Of a stretch of DNA of 9,186 nucleotides, positions 1 through 6,539 are shown piece after piece. Position numbers and translations under genes: made by a program. The notes below the pieces were generated by a model. It was not told the DNA's origin. It was given only the letters and a program-made list of their open reading frames with translations, and did not search any database. Origin of the DNA: Bdellovibrionales bacterium (GTDB lineage: Bacteria; Bdellovibrionota; Bdellovibrionia; Bdellovibrionales; JAMPXM01); contig SXSP01000389.1 in assembly GCA_005792225.1 (NCBI GenBank), forward strand, positions 1 to 9,186, read 5' to 3'. Every line of letters starts with the position of its first letter. Position 1 is the first letter of the stretch.

Positions 1-126
1 CGTCGTCTTACCGCAGCCGCTCGGGCCCAGCAACGAGAAGAACTCGCCTTTATTGACCGTCAAATCGACTGACTGTAAGGCGATTTGACTGCCGAACCGT
101 TTCTGGATATTCCGGATTTCCAACAC
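1..126 (-). CDS. ABC transporter ATP-binding protein, PotA-like (5' end only)
   Basis: Only the first 42 codons are present; the gene runs off the left edge. Read on the minus strand from GTG at 126, the peptide begins [17 protein letters not shown] and reaches a complete Walker A motif, GPSGCGKTT, at residues 34-42. This is the usual N-terminal layout of importer ATPases: a short β-strand, then KRFG, then the P-loop. The divergent neighbour encodes a PotD-type binding protein, so the ATPase probably powers the same polyamine-type importer at the inner face of the cytoplasmic membrane. The Walker B, signature and TOBE regions lie outside, so substrate class rests on the neighbour alone. TTG at 123 is an alternative start; neither has a strong Shine-Dalgarno. 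The permease genes are not in the window and may lie downstream of this gene. Confidence 0.85.
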   Translation of the reverse strand, partial: MLEIRNIQKRFGSQIALQSVDLTVNKGEFFSLLGPSGCGKTT

Positions 127-146
127 GGCCGGGATCTTAAAGAAAC

Positions 147-150
147 GAGG
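147..150 (+). promoter_or_regulatory. Shine-Dalgarno GAGG supporting the ATG at 156
   Basis: GAGG lies 5 nt before the ATG at 156, whereas the internal ATG at 189 has only a weak AGAAG-like stretch before it. This favours the longer start for the PotD-like protein, although a start at 189 would give a more usual signal peptide. Only 29 bp separate the ATG at 156 from the divergent GTG at 126, so any promoter must overlap coding sequence. Confidence 0.4.
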
Positions 151-155
151 CGGAA

Positions 156-1286
156 ATGTCGAGCGATCTCAGACCCTCAGAAGCGGCAATGAACAGATTT
201 CCACCGCTGTCGACTTCGTGGTCAGCACTGAAGGCACTCCTCGTTGCTCCTCTCACGGTAGCTCTCGTTCTTCTCGGCGGCTGCACGAAGAAAAATTCCG
301 ACGCTCAGGGAGACGGCGCGACGAAGGAAGTCTCGCTTGCGATCTGGGCGAACTATCTTTCCCCCGAGATGCAGGAGAAATTCACGAAGGAGACCGGCAT
401 CCGCCTGAAGATCTCCAACTACTCTTCGAGCGAGGAGCTTCTCGCGAAAGCTCAGGCGGGCGCCGCGGGAATCGACGTTGCCGTTCCTTCAGACTACATG
501 GTCGGTGTCATGGCGAAGACGGGCCTGCTCCTCCCCCTCGATGCGACCAAAATTCCGAATAAGGCCGGCCTCGATCCGGCGGTTCTGAGCCGGGAGTTCG
601 ACCCGGAAAATAAATTCTCGCTTCCCTACTCGTGGATCATCACGGGAATCGCGATCAACCGGGATCTCTTCAAGGGTTCGGTGCGGAGTTGGAAAGACCT
701 CTTCACGAATAAGGAACTCGCGGGCAAGTTCTCTCTCCTTGACGACGTTCGCGAGGTCACGGCAGCCGCTCTTCGGGTTCACGGCTACTCCGTTAACACC
801 ACGAACCCGGAGGAACTCAAAAAAGCCGAGGCGACCCTGAAAGAAGTTCGCTCCCGCGTGAAGATGTTCACCTCGGATGTGATCGATCCGCTCGTCAAAA
901 AAGAGGTCGCGGTTGCTCAAGGTTACTCATCCGACGTGCTTCAAGCCGCGAGAAACTCCGGCGGCAAGGTGGAGTTCGTGTTACCTGAAGACGGCGGGAC
1001 TCGCGCCATCGACAGCCTCGTTATTTTAAAGGGATCAAAAAACGTCGAAGCCGCGCACGCGCTCATTAACTTCCTTCTCTCGCCCGAGGTGAACGCGTCG
1101 TTCGTGAAACAAATGATGGGTGGCCCGGTCGTCGTGAAAGCAAAGGATTTTCTTCCCGCCGAGCTCAAGGTCAATGCCTTCCTCTACCCGCCCGCGGGAT
1201 CCATCACGAAGTTTGAGTATCTTCACGATGTCGGCGAGGCGACCCGGCTTTACGATCGCCTCTGGACCGAAGTTCGCGCTCAGTAA
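156..1286 (+). CDS. potD: PotD-like spermidine/putrescine ABC transporter substrate-binding lipoprotein
   Basis: This is a periplasmic binding protein of the PotD/PotF family that delivers polyamine-type cations to an ABC importer. Residues 24-43 form a hydrophobic signal ending in the lipobox LGGC (Cys43), so it is a lipoprotein; E. coli PotD is soluble. Family features in order are an IWANYLSP strand (64-70), KETGI (78-82), VPSDYMV (110-116), LPYSW (156-160), LLDDVREV (194-201), the [11 protein letters not shown] segment (210-220), [11 protein letters not shown] (278-288) and a C-terminal DVGEAT. Length, 376 aa or 365 from the internal ATG at 189, fits PotD (about 350) plus the lipoprotein leader. 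Compared by eye with E. coli PotD, Trp34, Tyr37, Tyr85, Asp168, Glu171 and Asp257 are conserved as Trp64, Tyr67, Tyr114, Asp197, Glu200 and Asp286. Several other ligand-contact aromatics are not, so the exact ligand is uncertain. It is divergent from the ATPase gene and its stop lies inside the 3' end of the next gene. Confidence 0.88.
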   Translation: MSSDLRPSEAAMNRFPPLSTSWSALKALLVAPLTVALVLLGGCTKKNSDAQGDGATKEVSLAIWANYLSPEMQEKFTKETGIRLKISNYSSSEELLAKAQAGAAGIDVAVPSDYMVGVMAKTGLLLPLDATKIPNKAGLDPAVLSREFDPENKFSLPYSWIITGIAINRDLFKGSVRSWKDLFTNKELAGKFSLLDDVREVTAAALRVHGYSVNTTNPEELKKAEATLKEVRSRVKMFTSDVIDPLVKKEVAVAQGYSSDVLQAARNSGGKVEFVLPEDGGTRAIDSLVILKGSKNVEAAHALINFLLSPEVNASFVKQMMGGPVVVKAKDFLPAELKVNAFLYPPAGSITKFEYLHDVGEATRLYDRLWTEVRAQ

Positions 1287-2164
1287 TGAACGGAGCCGTG
1301 GAGGAATCCCGGCTCCACCTTTTCGATTCTCTGCCCCTGTCTCGCCTGGAGGCGCTCAAGCTCAACCCGGTCGTGAGCGCAGAAGATCGTGAGATCCTCT
1401 CCCAGCCCCCGCTTTAGATTCCTTAAGCGATCTTGATTGTGAAGACGCAGATGGCGGTCGACTTCCATTCCGGTTTGGTAGGCTCTCAAGCCGATCGGGC
1501 AGCGTGGATTTTCGACGTCCATTTCGTCGCGGAAAAAGTACGCGTCGCCCGCGTGGAAGAGCCACTCGGTTCCGTTATCGACCGCGATTCCGCAATGCCC
1601 GAACGTGTGACCTACGAGGGGGACCATCAAGATTTCCGGAGGGAGCCCCTTAAGATCGCGAACGGATTCAAAACCGTTCCACAAATCGCCGCCAACTTCG
1701 TAGCGCTGCCACTCTTTGATTCGGGCCCACTGCTGGGGACGATAACGGCCGACGTCTTTCAAGGATTTTGCGACCATCGCGGCCCGGTACTCAGCTTCGA
1801 AGATGTGAACGGTCGCGTTCGGAAAATCGCTGATGCCGCCTGCGTGATCGAAGTCGAGATGGGTCATGACAATGTGACGAACGTCTTCCCGCTTAAAACC
1901 CAGCTTCTCGACCTGGGCGGCGGCGGTTTTCTCTTCGATCAACTGAACATTATTGAAATAGAGAAAGAATTCCGCGAGGCGATCGTGCGGTTTGTTGACG
2001 TCTTGAAGCCCGAATCCCGTATCGACGAGGACGAGACCCTGCTCGGTTTCGATCAGCAGGCAGTGGCAGACAAGATGAGAAAACCCAAGACCCGGCGTCG
2101 AGCCGTCCATGATATGTCCTCCTAAGGGACACATCGAACCGCAACTCAGATGGTGAACTTTCAT
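1280..2164 (-). CDS. MBL-fold metallo-hydrolase (lactonase/glyoxalase II-like)
   Basis: This is a 294-residue metallo-β-lactamase-fold hydrolase, probably cytoplasmic because no signal peptide is visible. Metal-site motifs are in the usual order: THLDFDHAGG (His102, Asp104, Asp106, His107), LVGHTFGH (His186 as third-site ligand), FHAGDA (Asp207 as bridging acid) and a late AHD His. LVDTGFG (46-52) is the standard strand-loop before the first motif. The spacing resembles AHL-lactonase-like and glyoxalase II-like members, but the substrate cannot be told from sequence. The second His of HxHxDH is replaced by Asp104. The N-terminus holds an unusual HHLSCGSMCPLGG stretch with two Cys, and Cys33 and Cys35 follow. 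I chose ATG 2164 because AGGAGG lies 8 nt upstream; the frame stays open to GTG 2206, which would add 14 residues. The last 7 bp overlap the convergent PotD-like gene. Confidence 0.85.
   Translation of the reverse strand: MKVHHLSCGSMCPLGGHIMDGSTPGLGFSHLVCHCLLIETEQGLVLVDTGFGLQDVNKPHDRLAEFFLYFNNVQLIEEKTAAAQVEKLGFKREDVRHIVMTHLDFDHAGGISDFPNATVHIFEAEYRAAMVAKSLKDVGRYRPQQWARIKEWQRYEVGGDLWNGFESVRDLKGLPPEILMVPLVGHTFGHCGIAVDNGTEWLFHAGDAYFFRDEMDVENPRCPIGLRAYQTGMEVDRHLRLHNQDRLRNLKRGLGEDLTIFCAHDRVELERLQARQGQRIEKVEPGFLHGSVHY
1292..1323 (+). terminator. Candidate intrinsic terminator of the PotD-like gene
   Basis: GGAGCCG (1292-1298) pairs perfectly with CGGCTCC (1310-1316) around an 11-nt loop, and TTTT follows at 1320-1323 after a 3-nt spacer. 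An alternative stem pairs GTGGAG (1298-1303) with CTCCAC (1313-1318). It starts 5 bp after the PotD stop and lies wholly inside the convergent hydrolase coding region. The T run is short, so termination may be partial. Confidence 0.4.
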
Positions 2165-2172
2165 TCGGAAAT

Positions 2173-2178
2173 CCTCCT
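2173..2178 (-). promoter_or_regulatory. Strong Shine-Dalgarno (AGGAGG) setting the hydrolase start
   Basis: Read on the minus strand, AGGAGG is followed by an 8-nt spacer and the ATG at 2164-2162. This is near-ideal spacing and argues against the upstream GTG (2206) and ATG (2197) in the same frame, for which this motif would lie inside the coding region. Confidence 0.7.
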
Positions 2179-2296
2179 CAAACCGGTAGTCTGCCATTGA
2201 GACCACCCAAGGTTCCGAGGAGAGTCTGTTTAGAATGAGTCACCTCCGAGACGATTGCTCTCGTTTTCTCCACTCAATTCGTGGTAAGAGCCGCGC

Positions 2297-2947
2297 ATGC
2301 GCCGGTTCGAGCAGTTGGAAAATCACCAATTCACCTACAAATACGCCCAGCCCGAGGATTATCGCTTCTGCCAAGACTCCGTGATCTTCGCGAAATACAT
2401 CGCAGGCGAAGTGGGTCAGGTGAATCCGGGCTACCGCGCACTCGATGTTTGCGCGGGTTGCGGGATCATCGGCTTTGAGATCGGTCATTATCTTCCCGAC
2501 CTCCTTCACGTGGATTTCATGGAAATTCAAGAGGAGTTTCGGCCGAGCTTCCTTGAGAATCTCGCATTGACCGAGAGAGGATCCGGCCGCGAATTTCGCT
2601 TCTTGAACGAATCCTTTCTCGAACTGAGCACTGATCGATACGCCGCCGCTTATGATTTGATCGTCGGCAATCCCCCCTATTTCATGCGAGGCGAGGGGCT
2701 CCTTTCGCCCTCGCAAATGCGTAACCGCTGCCGATTCTTTCTCGACGGGGATCTCGTCTCGCTCGTCAGTGGGGTCGTGAACGCGCTCAAGCCCCAGGGC
2801 GTGGGCTACCTCCTCATGAAATCAGGAAGCGAGCACGGGCGCCGCGCTTTTCGGGATCTTCAACTTCATTTCAATGGAAAAGCCCAACTTTCCGTTTGCG
2901 CGAATATCCGCGGAACCGACGTGATTCAGATCTTGCGTTTCGATTAG
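2297..2947 (+). CDS. TrmN6-like class I SAM-dependent methyltransferase (NPPY motif)
   Basis: This 216-residue Rossmann-fold methyltransferase has SAM motif I as DVCAGCGIIG (50-59), an acidic motif II residue at Glu76 (FMEIQ), and motif IV as NPPYF (125-129). NPPY is the signature for methylating an exocyclic amino group, as in adenine-N6 and glutamine-N5 enzymes. The N-terminal YRFCQDSVIFAKY (22-34) matches the 'F.QDS..LA' element of the YfiC/TrmN6 family, which makes m6A37 in tRNA1(Val), so tRNA modification is the best guess. The length fits that family (about 220-250). The segment after NPPYF (PSQMRNRCRFF) lacks the ARHE-type stretch I would expect of TrmN6, so the target could differ; PrmC-like or rRNA methylation are alternatives. 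The start has only a weak GGTAAGAG upstream. It lies divergent from the MBL hydrolase and 33 bp before the Nudix gene. Confidence 0.82.
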   Translation: MRRFEQLENHQFTYKYAQPEDYRFCQDSVIFAKYIAGEVGQVNPGYRALDVCAGCGIIGFEIGHYLPDLLHVDFMEIQEEFRPSFLENLALTERGSGREFRFLNESFLELSTDRYAAAYDLIVGNPPYFMRGEGLLSPSQMRNRCRFFLDGDLVSLVSGVVNALKPQGVGYLLMKSGSEHGRRAFRDLQLHFNGKAQLSVCANIRGTDVIQILRFD

Positions 2948-2965
2948 TTCGGCGGGAAGCTGAAC
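2947..2965 (+). other. Small hairpin between methyltransferase and Nudix genes
   Basis: GTTCGGC (2947-2953) can pair with GCTGAAC (2959-2965) around a GGGAA loop, using one G-U pair. It begins on the last base of the methyltransferase stop codon. No T run follows, so it is not an intrinsic terminator; it could be an mRNA processing or stability element, or chance. Confidence 0.3.
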
Positions 2966-2980
2966 CACGGGGTCGCACGC

Positions 2981-3448
2981 ATGAACTTCCAGACGACGGA
3001 CCGTTTGTACAACGGCCGCAAAGTCAAAGCGTTCTCATCCGGCATCGTGCCCATCTTCATTGATGAGCATGATCCTTCGGCCGAACCTCGCTATCTTCTC
3101 CTCCGCTGCTACAACTACTGGGACTTTCCGAAGGGTGGAGTCATGGAAGGCGAGAGCCCGCTCCAAGCCGCACTCCGTGAACTCGAGGAAGAAACGACAC
3201 TCAATGACGCCCGCTTCGAATGGGGCGAGGAATTCCGTGACACGCCCATGTACGCCAACGGAAAAATCGCCCGCTATTATGTCGCACGCGTGCGCCGCAC
3301 GGATATCAGTTTGCCGATTAATCCCTACATCGGCCGCGCGGAACACCAAGAGTTTCGCTGGGTCACCTACGATGATGCATTGAAGCTCATTAACCCCCGC
3401 GTTTTGGCGATTCTCGACTGGGCGCGGGCCCTCGCACATTTGACGTGA
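2981..3448 (+). CDS. Nudix hydrolase, Ap4A-hydrolase-like
   Basis: This 155-residue single-domain Nudix protein hydrolyses a nucleoside diphosphate linked to some moiety X. The Nudix box spans residues 52-74: Gly52, Glu58, Arg66-Glu67-Leu68, then Glu70 and Glu71, the catalytic metal-binding acids. The preceding YWDFPKGG (46-53) resembles the 'W..PKGH' element of asymmetrical diadenosine-tetraphosphate hydrolases, and EHQEFRWVTYDDA near the C-terminus matches the family's closing strand and helix. Ap4A hydrolase is therefore the best guess, with RppH-like or other NTP substrates possible. The canonical Gly near the end of the box is Thr73. Spacing to the upstream methyltransferase is 33 bp on the same strand, so cotranscription is plausible. 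A GGGG stretch 9 nt before the ATG may serve as a weak ribosome-binding site. Confidence 0.88.
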   Translation: MNFQTTDRLYNGRKVKAFSSGIVPIFIDEHDPSAEPRYLLLRCYNYWDFPKGGVMEGESPLQAALRELEEETTLNDARFEWGEEFRDTPMYANGKIARYYVARVRRTDISLPINPYIGRAEHQEFRWVTYDDALKLINPRVLAILDWARALAHLT

Positions 3449-3512
3449 ACTCCACCTTTTCTCTGGTCTTTCCTCACACCGCCGTCCAACTTCGGGCCTA
3501 GAATGCTCAGAG

Positions 3513-4283
3513 ATGGAAACGACCCGAATGACGCCCACGAAAGACCTAAAACCTCACCACTCCACGGGACGTCTCCGCGCGCGGCCGCGGAGCGGTTTCA
3601 GCGCGTCGGGCTCCCGCGCTGACTCCGAATCATTCATAGGCATGGAAAAGGGCCTGCATCCCCTCGAACTCGGACTGGGACGCGACGGTTACGTTTACAT
3701 ACCCCAGCGCACGATCGACTCCGCCATGCCGGCACCTTTAATTTTACTCTTTCACGGCGCGGGGGGCGAAGCGCTGGGCATCCTCAAGCCATTTCAGGAA
3801 CTCGCCGACGAAACCGGCGTGATCCTCCTCGCCCCCGAATCTCGAGGTCGCACTTGGGACTGCGTTCGCGGCGGATTCGGCGAGGATCTCGATTTCGTCG
3901 ATCTCGCGCTCGAGCAAACTTTCTCACGCTACTCGATCAAGCCCTCGCACCTAGCCGTGGGCGGCTTCTCCGACGGCGCGAGTTACGCGCTCTCCCTCGG
4001 AATTCCTAATGGAAGTTTGTTTACCCACATCCTCGCCTACTCCCCCGGTTTTGTCGCGCCCTTTGAGATCGACAGCAATCCCCGGATTTTCATCTCCCAC
4101 GGAACCGCAGACCGGGTTCTCGCCATCGACCGCTGCAGCCGCCGGATCGTCCCGCATCTGCAACGAACCGGTTTTGACTTACAATACGTTGAATTTACCG
4201 GGGGCCACTCCATCCCGGAGCTGATCGCACGCGAGTCGCTCGCATGGTTCCTCACGCCCGTGGCGGATGGGGTGTGGGGCTAG
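3513..4283 (+). CDS. α/β-hydrolase (carboxylesterase/phospholipase or PHB-depolymerase type)
   Basis: This 256-residue serine hydrolase has the oxyanion-hole motif LLFHGAGG (78-85), the nucleophile elbow GGFSDGAS (150-157, Ser153), the acid in ISHGTADRV (Asp200) and the catalytic His in GGHSIPE (His232). All members of the triad are present in the right order, and LILAPESRG-like strand (ILLAPESRG, 104-112) and the WDC segment match the carboxylesterase/phospholipase branch. An N-terminal GRLRARP (19-25) followed by GLHPLELG (47-54) recalls a conserved lead-in I associate with one group of these hydrolases. Residues 26-44 between the two are Ser/Arg-rich and look unstructured. No signal peptide is visible, so it is probably cytoplasmic. 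The substrate is unknown. It is 64 bp after the Nudix gene on the same strand and converges on the right-hand operon. Confidence 0.85.
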   Translation: METTRMTPTKDLKPHHSTGRLRARPRSGFSASGSRADSESFIGMEKGLHPLELGLGRDGYVYIPQRTIDSAMPAPLILLFHGAGGEALGILKPFQELADETGVILLAPESRGRTWDCVRGGFGEDLDFVDLALEQTFSRYSIKPSHLAVGGFSDGASYALSLGIPNGSLFTHILAYSPGFVAPFEIDSNPRIFISHGTADRVLAIDRCSRRIVPHLQRTGFDLQYVEFTGGHSIPELIARESLAWFLTPVADGVWG

Positions 4284-4358
4284 ATCGGGTCTGCGTGCGG
4301 GCGAGCAGGTGTCAGCGTTTCGTTTAAAACGAAATTTCCGTCGACCAGACCTCCGCGC

Positions 4359-4391
4359 AAAAAAAAGACGCAAGTGTCTTCCACTTGCGTC
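4359..4391 (-). terminator. Strong intrinsic terminator ending the five-gene operon
   Basis: Read on the minus strand, GACGCAAGTG pairs perfectly with CACTTGCGTC (10-bp stem, plus-strand 4367-4376 and 4382-4391) around a GAAGA loop. Eight T residues follow directly (plus-strand A run 4359-4366). It begins 28 bp after the stop codon of the VWA lipoprotein gene. It has no T run in the plus direction, so it should not stop transcription from the convergent hydrolase gene. Confidence 0.93.
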
Positions 4392-4419
4392 CATCATGAC
4401 CCAACTTTTCTTGCGGGTT

Positions 4420-5712
4420 TTACTTGTCCATCGGGCGGTACTTGATGTGGACGATCCCCTTCCCGTTCGCATCCAGATATTTATCTGGGTTGTCGATGAT
4501 CACGGCCTTGCGATCGGGTTCGAGCGTCCAGACTCCGTGCGGAACATCTTTGCCGTTGATGACGACGCTGACGGTTCCGTTTTGGGCGACATCGCCGTTT
4601 TCAAGGAGAATTCTGAACTTCTTCGAGATCTTTTCTTGAATCTGGTAGCCGACTTTAGAGAGGTACTCACCGTAGTTCTCGGTACAGATGCTGAGAACGT
4701 TCGGGTTCGTACGCGTGTCGTAGCCGGCACCGTTTGAGATCTTGATGAACTGAAGAAGTTTATTTGGGAGTCCGCCGGTGCGCTTCAGATCTTCGTCAGG
4801 ACGGCAGACTTTGCCGCGCTTCTTCGGATCGGGAACCGCGAGCACTCCGTACGTGGAGATCATTTTCTCCTGACCGCCTTTGAAACCCTTCATCTTCGCG
4901 TAAAGACCTTCGGGAGTCGTGAGGTCGAACTCGGAGTTCTCGGCGTCGGTCAGCATGATGACGACCATGTGGGCGTCATTCCGCCAGAAGCCGGGGTTGA
5001 GTTCCGTGTTCATCGACGCCGCGATGGGCGAGAAGACTTCTTCGTAGCGCGGCCCACCGTCTTTGAAATCGTGCGTGCCGATGTTCAAAGTGCGGCCGAG
5101 GAGTTGCGCGTAACCTTCTTGACGGGTCACGAATGTTTGACCGTGGAAGGGATCGCCGTTCGGGTGAAGAACGGGACGGAGCTTTCCGTTTTCCCAGTAA
5201 AATTTCTTTCCGGGTACGACGTGCTTCGGGTCGTGAACGGTGACCATTCCGATGTGGAAGTCGACGTTCGCCTTCTTTTGGAAGGCCTGAAGGAAGCGCG
5301 GGATGTTCGAACGCAAGCTCTTCTGGTGCTCATCCATACTGTTCGAGTTATCGATGACGAACAGGATGTCGACCTTAGGAGTTACGGGCTTTTCTTTAAG
5401 AATCGTTTCGTTGATCGTCTTCATCGCCGGAGTTGGCTTCGGCGTGGGTGTCGGGGTCGGAGTCGGAGTCGGTGTGGGCGTCGGAGTTGGTGTGGGCGTA
5501 GGTGTCGGCGTCGGTGTGGGCGTCGGAGTTGGTGTTGGTGTCGGTGTCGGCGTCGGAGTGGGCGTCGGAGTTGGCGCGGGCGTCGGTGTCGGTGTCGCCT
5601 TCACCACGGGACGCGGAAGACCGTTCAAAGTCGGAGTCTTCGGCGAGCACGCGGCGAGACCTGCGATTGATGCGATGAGAGCGATTTTGATCAACGTGGG
5701 GGACGTTTTCAT
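4420..5712 (-). CDS. VWA-domain lipoprotein with a Thr-Pro repeat spacer
   Basis: This 430-residue exported protein has a signal peptide ending in the lipobox LAAC (Cys22), so it is membrane-anchored. Residues 40-95 are an almost pure Thr-Pro repeat, which should form a stiff extended stalk. A von Willebrand factor A domain follows at about 113-345. Its metal-ion-dependent adhesion site is visible as DNSNS (Asp121, Ser123, Ser125) with Asp256 in IMLTDAEN. Two Cys (303, 343) in the late part could form a disulfide. Residues 360-430 look like a small β-sandwich of a kind often seen after VWA domains in myxobacterial and Bdellovibrio proteins. The domain suggests metal-dependent protein or ligand binding at the envelope. 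It is the last gene of the operon, its ATG overlapping the TPR stop as ATGA, and a strong terminator follows. The exact partner is unknown. Confidence 0.85.
   Translation of the reverse strand: MKTSPTLIKIALIASIAGLAACSPKTPTLNGLPRPVVKATPTPTPAPTPTPTPTPTPTPTPTPTPTPTPTPTPTPTPTPTPTPTPTPTPTPKPTPAMKTINETILKEKPVTPKVDILFVIDNSNSMDEHQKSLRSNIPRFLQAFQKKANVDFHIGMVTVHDPKHVVPGKKFYWENGKLRPVLHPNGDPFHGQTFVTRQEGYAQLLGRTLNIGTHDFKDGGPRYEEVFSPIAASMNTELNPGFWRNDAHMVVIMLTDAENSEFDLTTPEGLYAKMKGFKGGQEKMISTYGVLAVPDPKKRGKVCRPDEDLKRTGGLPNKLLQFIKISNGAGYDTRTNPNVLSICTENYGEYLSKVGYQIQEKISKKFRILLENGDVAQNGTVSVVINGKDVPHGVWTLEPDRKAVIIDNPDKYLDANGKGIVHIKYRPMDK
5428..5595 (-). repeat. Thr-Pro codon repeat with 42-bp higher-order period
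   Basis: These 168 bp encode 28 consecutive dipeptides that are Thr-Pro except Ala46-Pro and Lys92-Pro. Besides the 6-bp period, plus-strand blocks 5441-5482, 5483-5524 and 5525-5566 align as 42-bp units (7 dipeptides); the second and third differ at 4 of 42 positions. A 26-bp stretch at 5468-5493 is repeated exactly at 5510-5535. Differences between units are nearly all synonymous, so the protein pattern is kept while the DNA drifts. Confidence 0.92.
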
Positions 5713-6539
5713 AACGACTTCTCTTTCTTCGTTTCTTTGGAATCAGCGAAGCTTTGGCTTGTGGGGCAGCCTTTTACGCGAACACGGTAGTTGTCGACTT
5801 CATCGAGCCAAACTTCGTCGCCATCGACATCGGGGAAAGACATTTGGTCTCTTCCCTTTTCGATGCGTGGTACGGATCCACCGAGTTTTTTTCCGCTTTC
5901 GTTCAGGTACAAGTGCTGGATGGCTTCGGCTTCAACGAGGTTCAGCTTTTGAACCGTCTCGGAAGCTTCCGTCAGGCGAACGCGGTTTTCGGGCGTCGTC
6001 GAGCCTTCCCACTCCTGCACTTTGCCGCGGAAGTTCTTCTTGAACGAATCAAGCGTCTTGAAGAGCGACGGATAATCGCAAACACGCAATTGCGCGAGCG
6101 ACATCGTGAAGTACGGTTCGGACTGAATTTTGTCTTTGAAGAGCGGAGAGAGCACCGTCTTCAAAGTCGCGATGGCCTTTTCGGGATTGCCTGAACGGAT
6201 TTCGACCCACGCGCGCTCTTCGAGCGATTCGAGCCAGCTCGCCGATCCACGACGAACCTTGTTGTAGGCCTCGAGCGCTGCCTCGTCGTATCCATCTTGG
6301 TAGTTGATACGACCGATGGAAAGGTAAACGCGGTCTTTTTCCTCGACCGAGACTTTCGAGTCGTCGGCGAGTTTGTTCAGAATCGTAATGGCATTCTTCG
6401 TGTCACCCGCGAAAGCGCGATCGAGCGCTTGTGCGTGGCGTGCACGGGCGTCGGCCGAGGAGACCTCGGCTGGCTTTGCCATGAGTGTGAGCGGCAGGCT
6501 CAAGAGCCCAACCGCGATCAAAGAAGCGACGGATTTCAT
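5709..6539 (-). CDS. Periplasmic TPR-like protein of the AgmX/Glt-type operon
   Basis: This 276-residue protein has an N-terminal signal peptide (hydrophobic core 4-20, probable cleavage near Ala21) and no lipobox Cys, so it is probably periplasmic. Helical repeats of TPR type are visible at about 35-60 ([17 protein letters not shown]), 71-96 ([19 protein letters not shown]) and 104-132 ([20 protein letters not shown]), each with the small-residue and G-x-x-x-x-A pattern. The last 90 residues are less regular and end in a charged, Lys-rich tail. TPR proteins act as scaffolds for protein complexes. In Myxococcus the Glt gliding complex has a periplasmic TPR partner (GltC) beside outer-membrane β-barrels, so a similar adaptor role is plausible here, though homology to GltC itself is not shown. 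It overlaps both flanking genes by ATGA and has GGAG 7 nt before its start. Confidence 0.8.
   Translation of the reverse strand: MKSVASLIAVGLLSLPLTLMAKPAEVSSADARARHAQALDRAFAGDTKNAITILNKLADDSKVSVEEKDRVYLSIGRINYQDGYDEAALEAYNKVRRGSASWLESLEERAWVEIRSGNPEKAIATLKTVLSPLFKDKIQSEPYFTMSLAQLRVCDYPSLFKTLDSFKKNFRGKVQEWEGSTTPENRVRLTEASETVQKLNLVEAEAIQHLYLNESGKKLGGSVPRIEKGRDQMSFPDVDGDEVWLDEVDNYRVRVKGCPTSQSFADSKETKKEKSL

Noticed and set aside
489..920. A 143-codon minus-strand open frame opposite the PotD-like gene
   Set aside because: It is fully antisense to a well-supported gene, has no domain or signal features, and reflects codon bias on the opposite strand.
1433..2125. A 230-codon plus-strand open frame opposite the MBL hydrolase
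   Set aside because: It is the antisense shadow of a gene with a full metal-site motif set and a strong Shine-Dalgarno.
2240..2247. GGAGGTGA on the minus strand, a near-perfect Shine-Dalgarno upstream of the MBL hydrolase
   Set aside because: The only codon at suitable spacing is ATT (2236-2234), in frame but a very rare start. AGGAGG at 2173-2178 before ATG 2164 explains the start better.
3499..3504. TAGAAT as a -10 box before the α/β-hydrolase gene; the same TAGAAT also occurs at 2231-2236 before the methyltransferase gene
   Set aside because: Neither has a recognisable -35 hexamer at 16-18 bp, and the one at 3499 would leave almost no leader before the ATG.
4318..4337. AT-rich inverted repeat (TTTCG/CGAAA) after the α/β-hydrolase gene, as a plus-strand terminator
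   Set aside because: The stem is only about 5 bp of mostly A-T pairs and just three T follow, so it is too weak to call.
5428..5595. Repeat tract as a CRISPR-like or mobile-element repeat
   Set aside because: There are no unique spacers; the repeat is in frame and encodes the Thr-Pro stalk of a lipoprotein.
5303..6043. A 246-codon plus-strand frame with a long Gly-Val repeat
   Set aside because: The repeat is the reverse complement of the Thr-Pro codons; the frame spans two coupled minus-strand genes and has no sensible start or signal.
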